From: Synechococcales cyanobacterium C42_A2020_086
GTDB lineage: Bacteria; Cyanobacteriota; Cyanobacteriia; Elainellales; Elainellaceae
NCBI GenBank assembly: GCA_015272325.1
Contig: JACYLU010000033.1
Span: 124,001-188,000, forward strand
Length of the DNA stretch: 64,000 nt
Direction of reading: 5' to 3'
Both the position numbers and the translations under genes were made by a program. Positions within the stretch are counted from its first letter, which is position 1; the number at the start of each line of letters is the position of its first letter. The notes beneath the pieces are model-generated. The model worked only from the letters and a program-made list of their open reading frames with translations, made no database searches and was not told the DNA's origin. This document shows positions 57,604-64,000 of the stretch, piece after piece.

Positions 57604-57738
57604 AAGGGGCTCAACTTAAACATAGGGAAACATCCAAGTCTACACAAAGGTAAACTTGGAGAGGACTGTACGAACAGTTAAGCGTACAGATGAAGGTAAT
57701 GAATTGTCATGGATTAAATGCCGAAATATGGGAGACAA

Positions 57739-57945
57739 ATGTCACTAGCCAGAGATAACTTTGAAAGACCTTTGAGATACCTTTCTAGGTTTGTCTTAGG
57801 AAACCTTGAAGAAACTATTTATGAGTTGGCTAGAGACAAAGTTTTTAGGGGAAGACTGAATCGAGATATGATTTCCCCTGCCCCCCAAGATATGGCTCTA
57901 CGAGCATCCCAAGAGGAAGCCGAGCCTCAACATCTCCTAAAATGA
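57739..57945 (+). CDS. Possible small protein, unknown
   Basis: A 68-residue frame (75 if started at 57718) reading MSLARDNFERPLRYLSRF and onward. The first 45 residues look like a folded amphipathic helix pair (VLGNLEETIYELARDKVF); the rest is polar. It is closely followed by the minus-strand gene at 58034. I cannot name a family; it could be a real small cyanobacterial protein, a remnant or chance. No strong ribosome-binding site. Confidence 0.35.
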   Translation: MSLARDNFERPLRYLSRFVLGNLEETIYELARDKVFRGRLNRDMISPAPQDMALRASQEEAEPQHLLK

Positions 57946-58033
57946 GGAATCTGGGAGCAAACCGAATGGGAACACGTCAACACTTCGTATGCTCATCCGG
58001 CAACGCCAGGTTGAAGTCGGTTTCCACCGCAGC

Positions 58034-58855
58034 TCATGCCAAACTTTGACTGACGCTTTGCGGCGGCTTACTGCCGACTGCATCGGGATTTACCTCAGGG
58101 CTAGCTTCAGGTTGCCAAGCCCAAACAGCATATCCTTGTTCAGCGGGAGTAATGACAACATCATGTCCTTGCCGAGACAGACGCGCTGCAATTTCTAGAG
58201 CCTCTTCTCGGGTTTCCGGAATCCGAAAGAAACAGTAGTAACGGTCTGCAACTTGAATAGCAAAGAGACGCCGACTCAGATGGGGCACCGAAACTCGGCA
58301 GGTGGGATAGTGTCCGGACAATTCCTGAACAGTGTTGGCTTGAGTTGCAATTGCTGCTTCCCAGGCCCGAGACAATGCCGCGGGCGACTCTAGCTCGGGG
58401 TGAACCGAGTGGAGATCAGATCCGACCTGTAACCAGTCCTGGATTAGCGCTTCTGGTGGCTCAACTGACCAGTCCAGCAAGGAATAATCTGGCACAACCT
58501 CCAGTTGATCGTCTTGAGGCCCCTCTGGAAAGGGAGGTGACTTGGGCAGCGAGGGGCGGGTTGCCAATCTAGACGCCGCTGCCTGTGACCGGGCTTGCTG
58601 CCACCGGCGCAGAACTTCTACGGTTGCGAAGCCCGCACCCACACTGAGAACGAGGGACCCTCCAATGTAGCGAATGGCAACGTTGCGATTTTGCCGCTGC
58701 ACAATGACCGGCATATCAATTCCCGTAATGGCCTCCACCGTGCTAACCTGCGGTGCAGTCGCTGGCAGAAAGAAAGGAAGCGTTAGCGTGGAAAAAACAG
58801 CGCTAGAAAGCAAAACCGCTGGAAATAGAATGCTGATTGAACGAATACTCATCAT
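58034..58855 (-). CDS. Secreted or membrane-anchored protein of unknown function
   Basis: A 273-residue protein. The hydrophobic N-terminus (residues 3-27) is a signal peptide or anchor, and a second hydrophobic segment lies near 55-75 (YIGGSLVLSVGAGFATVEVL), so it may have two membrane helices. The C-terminal domain (about 120-260) has regular strands ending in YAVWAWQPEA and was not recognised. ATG 58855 was chosen because GGAG lies 10 bp upstream and the signal then fits; a 32-codon longer frame is unlikely. Confidence 0.65.
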   Translation of the reverse strand: MMSIRSISILFPAVLLSSAVFSTLTLPFFLPATAPQVSTVEAITGIDMPVIVQRQNRNVAIRYIGGSLVLSVGAGFATVEVLRRWQQARSQAAASRLATRPSLPKSPPFPEGPQDDQLEVVPDYSLLDWSVEPPEALIQDWLQVGSDLHSVHPELESPAALSRAWEAAIATQANTVQELSGHYPTCRVSVPHLSRRLFAIQVADRYYCFFRIPETREEALEIAARLSRQGHDVVITPAEQGYAVWAWQPEASPEVNPDAVGSKPPQSVSQSLA

Positions 58856-59456
58856 CTTGCCGCTCCAAAGGGAGAAATGAGGGAGAACACGACCAAACCA
58901 TAGAGCGGTAGAGCACCTAACGTGGCAAACGTCAAGCGTGATTTCCCACACTCATCGCTGCTTTTTACTTAGTTAAACAAATGCTTTGCCTTCATTATAG
59001 AAGCTTCTATCGGAGGCCGGCTAAGCCTATAGGCTTAAATTTACATTGCCTAGACATAACTTGTCTAGGTTCACCTCCGCATTTTTGCGTAAAGTCAAGC
59101 GAAATAGGTTCGATTCCTGAACGGAATCTCAGTATCCACAACCTCATCGGCTCAACCTTAAGAAGACTCAAACTTCCTTTGCTGCAAGGGATTGAGCAGA
59201 TTCGACTCGGTCGCACCTAGTCCAGTGAAGTCCGTTTTCTGAAACAAAGGAGGTTTGTTTGCGGAGTTCAGTAGGATCACTTATAACTCATCAGTAGGCC
59301 GATAGCAGATGAATCAGAGATGAAGAAGTAGGGTTTCGGAGAAACAATCCCCTTGTTCTGCCGTCATGCGGTTTTGGCGGCCTAGCAAAATTGCGGAGAG
59401 AGCACGGCTGACCATCCTTCTAGCGGCAGCAATGCGGCTGAGTCTAGCAGGCAAAC
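58856..59456. other. Intergenic region rich in inverted repeats
   Basis: A 601-bp stretch without a credible gene. Five inverted repeats are packed at 58997-59128 (listed separately). A T-loop-like GGTTCGATTCC at 59107-59117 was examined for a tRNA and rejected. Confidence 0.6.
58997..59128. other. Cluster of five palindromes/hairpins (possible structured RNA or mobile repeat)
   Basis: In order: ATAGAAGCTTCTAT, a perfect 14-bp palindrome (58997-59010); TAAGCCTATAGGCTTA, a perfect 16-bp palindrome (59022-59037); CCTAGACA-N5-TGTCTAGG (59049-59069); CGCA-TTTT-TGCG (59078-59089); and GATTCC-N5-GGAATC (59112-59128). The spacings are 10-22 bp. They could be parts of one folded transcript, an operator array, or the remnant of a small mobile repeat. 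Confidence 0.6.
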
Positions 59457-59855
59457 CTAGCGAGCAAACAATGTCGCTAGCAATGCCAGGATCAGCCCAA
59501 CGGCTAGGGCAATCAGCATAATCATAATCAGCCAATATTGCAGGGTATAGAGCTTGCGCAGCTCTCCTAACGCCCCCAGCATATTCTCGATATCGGCTCC
59601 TGTGGTATTGACTACTCGCTTAAAGGCTTGAGCGGCATTGCGAGTCCAGATGCCAGTTAGCAGCAGGAACACCCCTTGGATAATTGCGCTGAAGTCAAAC
59701 GTACCGCGAGCCGCGCCTGCAAACAGTGTTAGCACCCCCGAGATCAGCGCTAATACGGCCCCGACGATCATCAAAGTGCCAACAAAGTTCATCTTCTGAC
59801 CCAAATCGCCGATGAGCTGATTTTGGCTGCTACTAAATTCGTATTCTTGTACCAT
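59457..59855 (-). CDS. Small membrane protein, unknown
   Basis: A 132-residue protein with three or four hydrophobic segments (residues 24-45, 56-72 and 107-130) and a cytosolic loop near 72-105 (RNAAQAFKRVVNTTGADIENMLGAL). The N-terminus MVQEYEFSSSQN is polar. It resembles hypothetical membrane proteins common in cyanobacteria by general pattern, but I cannot name a family. Confidence 0.7.
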   Translation of the reverse strand: MVQEYEFSSSQNQLIGDLGQKMNFVGTLMIVGAVLALISGVLTLFAGAARGTFDFSAIIQGVFLLLTGIWTRNAAQAFKRVVNTTGADIENMLGALGELRKLYTLQYWLIMIMLIALAVGLILALLATLFAR

Positions 59856-60243
59856 GGTTCACTCCAATGGGCGCGTGACTGTTCTCACTACTTCACCGAA
59901 TGTTGAATAGATAGTCTGTGAGTAGATAGTTTGTATACAACCGATGTAGCCAAGGAAATATTATAATAAAGCTACTAGATTCGCAGGAAATCTATACAAA
60001 TATTTAGAACAATTGAGCTGATTAATTGATATCAATTTTGATTGATACTCTTGTAATGCAGTAAATGCTATTGAAACGTTGCCTATCAAATCTTAATCGG
60101 AATTGCAGCAAAGGCAAAAGAGAATACAAAGAAAACACAATACTGAGTCAAATTGAAGCAGATTCACACAACTCACTAAACATCTCCATAATATATGGAT
60201 AGAATGAGATGCCCTCAACGAAACGATTGATCTAGTTGATGTT
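59856..60243. other. AT-rich intergenic region
   Basis: 388 bp between divergent genes, clearly AT-richer than the neighbourhood. It includes the 14-bp palindrome AATTGATATCAATT (60024-60037). No gene seen; promoters of both neighbours lie here. Confidence 0.5.
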
Positions 60244-60843
60244 ATGACTCTCGCCACTACCCTTGACTCCAGGTCTCTGCTTCTGGTGTTCATGCTGTTG
60301 CCGCCGTTGGCATTAACCCAAACGGAGCCTAACGGTTCTTGGCTAGACGGCAATACTAACACTACCAATTGGAATCAAGCGGGTGCTGCCATTCCCCAAG
60401 CGCCTGCTTTTGAAGGCAGCAATTTGCCTGCATGTGAACACACGGTGCGACAGGCCACTCTGCCAGAAGATGAACTGGTGCAAGCTGCCGGTTGGGTTCT
60501 CTTTGGTGCTGCCCAAATCTTTAACAGCACTACGGTGATTACTGGTATGGCGAACGCTGACGGCATGTGTCGCCCTTTAAGCTACCAGGTGTTTGTATTC
60601 ACGAACGGCGAGTTCTCGGGCACGCTGTCGCCTACTCCCATGAATTCGCGCACTGATGGCAGCATGGCGAATGTCAATCTCTACCGCGAAGGCTCCCTCA
60701 GTGCCAGCTTTAATCGCTACACGCCAGAAGATGCGCTATGCTGCCCCTCGGGTAAAAGCCTGCTGTTCTACGAGGTGCAAATAGAAGCAGATGCGCCGGT
60801 TTTAGTACCGCAATGGCCAGCAACTACATCTTCACCTGATTGA
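60244..60843 (+). CDS. LppP/LprE-like secreted protein
   Basis: A 199-residue protein with an N-terminal signal segment (about 10-25, cleaved near LALTQ). The C-terminal two thirds (about 75-185) have the LppP/LprE pattern first described in mycobacterial lipoproteins: ALPEDELVQAAGWVLFG-like start, MCRPLSYQVFVFTNG, and the Cys pair in DALCCPSGK. No lipobox Cys directly follows the signal, so it is probably soluble in the periplasm. Function unknown in the family. Confidence 0.75.
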   Translation: MTLATTLDSRSLLLVFMLLPPLALTQTEPNGSWLDGNTNTTNWNQAGAAIPQAPAFEGSNLPACEHTVRQATLPEDELVQAAGWVLFGAAQIFNSTTVITGMANADGMCRPLSYQVFVFTNGEFSGTLSPTPMNSRTDGSMANVNLYREGSLSASFNRYTPEDALCCPSGKSLLFYEVQIEADAPVLVPQWPATTSSPD

Positions 60844-60922
60844 TCGAAAAACGGTGAGTTTATTGTCTGGAGTGTCCTCACTCTAATCCTCTCCCAAGGG
60901 GGAACCAGAAAGAGGTCCGGCT

Positions 60923-60945
60923 CCCCTCGCCTTGCAGGCGAGGGG
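60923..60945. repeat. GC-rich hairpin, part of a dispersed-type repeat
   Basis: CCCCTCGCC and GGCGAGGGG form a perfect 9-bp stem with a 5-base loop. The flanks (CTCTCCCAAGGGG and GGTCGGGGATGAGG) are the kind of GC-rich sequence seen in interspersed repeats of many bacteria. It may also end transcription of the LppP/LprE gene. Copies elsewhere cannot be checked here. Confidence 0.55.
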
Positions 60946-60968
60946 TCGGGGATGAGGAGCATCAACTT

Positions 60969-61002
60969 TTGTTAGTCAACGAAGACCATTGTTAGTCAAC
61001 GA
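60969..61002. repeat. Gapped direct repeat, 14 bp
   Basis: TTGTTAGTCAACGA occurs twice, 20 bp apart (6-bp spacer), just upstream of the AraC-like gene's stop codon. Confidence 0.8.
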
Positions 61003-61014
61003 GCTTCAATTGCA

Positions 61015-61452
61015 CTACGCAGACTGCCGCAGCGTCTCAGAAGGAGATTCACCAAACCTCTTCTTATAGTCTTTGGCAAATTGCCCCATATGCCAGAATC
61101 CCCATTGAATCGCAATATGGGTCACAGTGGTTTGAGCCGGCGTAGATGCCTGCAACTGACGGCGTACTCCATTCAGGCGATGAGCTTTCAGGTAAGCCGA
61201 GGGGGACATGCCAAAGTACTCCTGAAAGTGATAGCGAAGAGACCGTTCGCTGATATGAAGCTCTCTACACAGATCGCGCACACTGAGAGGACGATTGAGA
61301 TTGTCCAAGATCATCGCCTCAGCTCGCTTCATCAATTGATTGCGACTATTGAGCTGGGATACCGGAACAAGCTGTTCAGGAATCAAAAGATTTAACATGA
61401 GAGGGATTGCCTTCTTGCGGATTAGTGTTAAGTGTTGGGCTGCAGAGCCCAT
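61015..61452 (-). CDS. AraC-family helix-turn-helix protein lacking a sensor domain
   Basis: A 145-residue protein. Residues about 35-142 are a complete AraC-type DNA-binding domain: first HTH in LSVRDLCRELHISERSLRYHF, then YLKAHRLNGVRRQL, and second HTH in THIAIQWGFWHMGQFAKDYKKRFGESP. Full-length regulators of this kind are about 300 residues with an N-terminal sensor domain, which is missing. The frame runs only 17 codons upstream before a stop, with no sensor-like sequence. It is either a stand-alone DNA-binding protein or a 5'-truncated remnant. ATG 61398 is an alternative start. A TGATACT-N8-AGTATCA repeat lies 60 bp upstream. Confidence 0.7.
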   Translation of the reverse strand: MGSAAQHLTLIRKKAIPLMLNLLIPEQLVPVSQLNSRNQLMKRAEAMILDNLNRPLSVRDLCRELHISERSLRYHFQEYFGMSPSAYLKAHRLNGVRRQLQASTPAQTTVTHIAIQWGFWHMGQFAKDYKKRFGESPSETLRQSA

Positions 61453-61511
61453 TGAAGCTGAGGTTGCAACAGAACAAAAACCACTAAAAACAAGGATATA
61501 AACTCAACGCT

Positions 61512-61533
61512 TGATACTACCTGATAAGTATCA
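61512..61533. promoter_or_regulatory. Inverted repeat upstream of AraC-like gene (possible operator)
   Basis: TGATACT (61512-61518) and AGTATCA (61527-61533) flank 8 bases, 60 bp before the AraC-like start codon. The spacing fits a dimeric regulator site, perhaps autoregulation; inference only. Confidence 0.4.
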
Positions 61534-61704
61534 TGCAGTACTACATTGAATTACTATGTTATGCAGCTAAGAAATTCAGGTTGAGAATGTCAAATACGTT
61601 AAAACCGCAGAATACCCGCTCTGACCTCATCCTAAGCCGATGTATCTTACCCTCTCAGCAGCTCTACACTGAACTATTATCTACTTGTCTTGCTATCTTT
61701 TGAC

Positions 61705-61731
61705 AGTTTATATCATAATTTATTATAAACT
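61705..61731. other. 8-bp inverted repeat in AT-rich DNA
   Basis: AGTTTATA (61705-61712) and TATAAACT (61724-61731) with an 11-base spacer, about 180 bp upstream of the channel gene. Confidence 0.45.
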
Positions 61732-61907
61732 TCTGGAGCATTGATACAGGTATAGCCTTGCCTGCCGCTCAGTAATCCCCGATACAGGTTTGTCTGTTTT
61801 GATCTAAGTAGTTCTGATTAGTAGCCACAGCAGGACTAAATCGTCGCTCCTGGCAAGAACGATACTGGCGAGAAAAAGATTTTCTGGCAACTGGGACGAC
61901 ATGAGGT

Positions 61908-62606
61908 ATGCTGGCGCGGGCTGAGCTTAATGAGCCTAACCGGTTTGATCCTATGCGAATTCACGACTTAGTTCGAGCCGCAGAAAACAAATACAATCGG
62001 CTCTTGACGATTCTAGTTCTGGCCTATCTCATGTCTCCATTTGTTTTGGAGCAGTCGCTTGGGAGTCTGATTGGTTTTTTTGTTTGCTTGGGAGCCATTA
62101 TTGTGGTGGTTTACCAAGTTCAATACAGTCAGTGGCTATTACGATCTTACCTGGGTTTAGTGGGGCTAACTCTTGTCCTAAGGATCGGCAGCCACCCCTC
62201 TATCATGCCAAATGCTACCTCCTGGTTTGCGATATTGAGCACCCTCATCTTTATGGTGTTTCTCGCTCTATCGATCTATTTGATTCTGCGGGAATTAGCG
62301 CTTGTTGAGCGAGTGACAGCCGACATTATCAAAGGCGGAATTTGCGTTTATTTGTTATTGGGATTTTTCTGGACCGCAATCTATAGCATTATCTACAGTC
62401 TCGATGCCCAGGCGTTCACAGCACCATCTACACCCCTGACTCAAGCCGATTTGACTCATTTCAGCTTCACGACGTTAGCAACAGTGGGCTACGGCGATAT
62501 TGCTCCCGTCAGCGACGTTGCTAGAGTTCTGGCGAATCTGGAAGGAATGGTTGGCGTGATCTATCCCACAGTGTTCATTGCTCGATTGGTCAGCTTGTAC
62601 AAATAA
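61908..62606 (+). CDS. Two-transmembrane-pore potassium channel-like protein
   Basis: A 232-residue membrane protein. Four hydrophobic segments (about 32-48, 52-72, 80-96 and 105-128) precede a pore module: helix 140-165, pore loop with the selectivity filter TVGYGD (192-197), and a last helix 205-228. TVGYGD is diagnostic for K+ channels of the Ion_trans_2 group. No RCK/TrkA ligand domain and no Arg-rich voltage sensor are visible, so gating is unclear. ATG 61908 or the in-frame ATG at 61953 (MRIHDLV) could start it. Confidence 0.85.
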   Translation: MLARAELNEPNRFDPMRIHDLVRAAENKYNRLLTILVLAYLMSPFVLEQSLGSLIGFFVCLGAIIVVVYQVQYSQWLLRSYLGLVGLTLVLRIGSHPSIMPNATSWFAILSTLIFMVFLALSIYLILRELALVERVTADIIKGGICVYLLLGFFWTAIYSIIYSLDAQAFTAPSTPLTQADLTHFSFTTLATVGYGDIAPVSDVARVLANLEGMVGVIYPTVFIARLVSLYK

Positions 62607-63021
62607 TACAAATCGTATACAAGTCAACCAATGTCATCGCTTTGGGTAGAAAAGGTCGGTTGTGTGGTCTCTGGTGGCTTGTGGTAACTGCATGGTTCGA
62701 GCAGATTGCCGTTTTTTGATAGCGTTGGAATTTCTAAAGCTCTATAATTCCGTTTCGGCTTAGTGAATTGAGCAGATCGATTTTTTATGATATTATCGCT
62801 GACCAGATTGCCAAAATGCCAGAATTTTCCAGGGTTATGAAGACTGCCAGCTAATGATTGCTCTTAGGTGGCTTGGTCAGTATCCAATTTTAATAGCTTT
62901 TTAATAGCTGAACAGCGTAGGCTTACTTAAAGTATCCGCAGGTTTAGTATGTCTAGAGCTGCTTCACTGTTATGGTGTTGGTGAAGTGAAATGCTATATC
63001 TTTGCCAGTTTTATAGGAAAA
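62607..63021. other. Intergenic region before the RND adaptor
   Basis: 415 bp without a gene. It contains an 11-bp tandem duplication (62888-62909); otherwise nothing specific is seen. Confidence 0.5.
62888..62909. repeat. Tandem duplication, 2 x 11 bp
   Basis: TTTTAATAGCT occurs twice in perfect tandem about 110 bp before the RND adaptor gene. Confidence 0.88.
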
Positions 63022-64000
63022 ATGATTGCAAGACTGAATGATTCTTCTAGCTTTCTCTTGAGTGCTGCTCTCCTGACGATGTCGCTGGTCGGAGGATGTA
63101 GCCAACCTAATGTGTCTCAGCAAGCTAGCGCGCCCACAGCTATTCCAGTTCAATGGCAGAAGGTTGAACCAGGACAGGTGCAAGAGGTCTCTGAGTTTGT
63201 CGGTACGCTGCAAGCTGCTGAAATTGTTGAAGTTCGACCGGAAGTTCAGGGACAAATTCAGTCCATTTTGGTGCAACCCGGCGATCGGGTTGGGCAGGGC
63301 ACCCCGATTATGACGCTGAGACCCGATCAGACGGTACCTCAATTGCAAGGCGCGACGGCTGCCCTACAAAGCGCTAGAGCCTCGCGAGAGACGGCGGTTC
63401 GGCAGCGGGAAGTGACATTAGCGCAGGTGGCTACGGCGGAATCAGATGTGTCGCTAGCGCAAACCAACTATGAACGAGCAACCTATTTGGTAGGGCAGGG
63501 TGCTATCGGCACGTATCAGTTTGATCAAGCGGAAAACAACCTGGAAGCTGCTCGGAATCGCTTGACAGCCGCCCGAGAGCAGCTGCGAGTTGCAGAGGTG
63601 CAAATCGCCCAGTCGGAAAGTCGGATTAAGGAAGCGCAAGCGCAGGTGGATGCGGCTCGGGTCAGTGTCAACTTGCGGCAAATTCTGTCGCCGATTGCCG
63701 GCACGGTCGGGAATATTGCGGTGAAAGCCGGGGATGTGGTGACGACAGGGCAAACTATCACCACGATTACTCAGAATGCTGCCCTCGACCTGCGGCTCTC
63801 GGTTCCTGCCAACCGTTTGCCGGATCTGCGACCGGGCTTACCCGTGGAACTCATGGATCCCACAAGCAAACAGAACATTGCGACCGGCAGCATCAACTTC
63901 ATCTCGCCCAATGTCGATACCCAAGCCCAATCTGTATTGGTGAAAGCCCGCTTTTCTAATCAGAATGGGCAACTCAGAAATGGGCAGTCTGTTCAGGCCA
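63022..64000 (+). CDS. RND efflux periplasmic adaptor (HlyD/AcrA family), 3' end outside window
   Basis: The first 326 codons of a membrane-fusion protein. An AGGA lies 4 bp before the ATG. The N-terminus has a hydrophobic core and a lipobox ending VGGC (Cys26), so a lipoprotein anchored to the inner membrane. Then come the first lipoyl half (EVRPEVQGQIQSILVQPGDRV is split here only for length; near residues 65-90), a long alpha-helical hairpin rich in Ala/Gln/Arg (105-215), the second lipoyl half (ILSPIAGTVGNIAVKAGDVV) and the start of the beta-barrel domain. In AcrA-like systems it joins an RND pump to an outer-membrane channel; the pump gene is expected just outside the window. Confidence 0.9.
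   Translation, partial: MIARLNDSSSFLLSAALLTMSLVGGCSQPNVSQQASAPTAIPVQWQKVEPGQVQEVSEFVGTLQAAEIVEVRPEVQGQIQSILVQPGDRVGQGTPIMTLRPDQTVPQLQGATAALQSARASRETAVRQREVTLAQVATAESDVSLAQTNYERATYLVGQGAIGTYQFDQAENNLEAARNRLTAAREQLRVAEVQIAQSESRIKEAQAQVDAARVSVNLRQILSPIAGTVGNIAVKAGDVVTTGQTITTITQNAALDLRLSVPANRLPDLRPGLPVELMDPTSKQNIATGSINFISPNVDTQAQSVLVKARFSNQNGQLRNGQSVQA

Larger units (their letters stand above)
61453..61907. other. Intergenic region upstream of AraC-like and channel genes
   Basis: 455 bp between divergent genes, AT-rich. Two inverted repeats are visible: 61512-61533 and 61705-61731. No gene seen. Confidence 0.5.

Noticed and set aside
59078..59130. T-loop-like GGTTCGATTCC suggesting a tRNA
   Set aside because: The T-stem pairs only partly and no acceptor stem, D-arm or anticodon arm fits upstream on either strand.
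60768..60965. 65-codon minus-strand frame after the LppP/LprE gene
   Set aside because: Its sequence is the translation of the GC-rich dispersed-type repeat, a familiar false gene.

Overview
The window reads as a chromosomal segment of a motile, probably filamentous cyanobacterium of the Leptolyngbya-like or related non-heterocystous type. The evidence is a phototaxis operon with a bilin-binding receptor, a HmpF motility protein, a KGK-domain protein, a PatA-type response regulator, a 1043-residue cyanobacterial-length PEP carboxylase, the divergent ribBA/argC pair and an XisF-like recombinase. Base composition looks moderate (roughly half G+C). The HIP1 palindrome is not conspicuously frequent, so the genus cannot be fixed from this stretch. 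I found no tRNA, rRNA, CRISPR array or insertion sequence.

Layout. 1-7.6 kb: the C-terminal part of hmpF, then tilS and a KGK-domain gene on the minus strand, a small secreted protein, the cytochrome c maturation gene ccsA/ccsB, a DUF3352 protein and an XisF-like large serine recombinase whose catalytic residues appear to be missing. 8-16.5 kb: ppc, a rhomboid protease, a MATE transporter, ribBA and argC. 16.7-27.7 kb: an exopolysaccharide cluster with three GT4 and one GT2 glycosyltransferases, an acetyltransferase, a Gfo/Idh/MocA-SDR fusion protein, a Wzx-type flippase and a Wzy-like polymerase. It has no initiating transferase or export pore, so those must lie elsewhere. 27.8-33 kb: enolase, a D-lactate-dehydrogenase-like enzyme and phosphoketolase, all on the minus strand. 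33.5-44.3 kb: a pix/pil-type chemotaxis operon transcribed leftward (PatA-type regulator, CheY, CheW, MCP with two GAF domains, CheA-receiver hybrid, a second CheW, a pentapeptide-repeat protein). The second GAF of the MCP carries both cysteines of a DXCF cyanobacteriochrome, so this is most likely a phototaxis receptor. 45.3-54.5 kb: a leftward cellulose synthase cluster, beta-barrel protein, TPR protein, BcsB and BcsA with a C-terminal PilZ (c-di-GMP) domain. Barrel plus TPR look like a BcsC split over two genes. 55.7-64 kb: a loose group of lipoproteins, membrane proteins, a pentapeptide-repeat protein, an AraC-type DNA-binding protein lacking a sensor domain, a potassium-channel-like protein and the start of an RND-efflux adaptor.

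Functionally, surface polysaccharide (EPS cluster and cellulose synthase) and light-directed type IV pilus motility (hmpF, pix-like operon) dominate. The cellulose and phototaxis units lie side by side, separated by about 1 kb of non-coding DNA, and one of them has an evident c-di-GMP input.

An unexpected genome-scale signal is the large number of perfect short tandem duplications (2-3 copies of 10-15 bp, unrelated unit sequences). At least a dozen occur, nearly all in intergenic DNA or overlapping stop codons, with four sets in 270 bp at 33.3-33.6 kb. A second structural signal is a run of five inverted repeats within about 130 bp at 59.0-59.1 kb.
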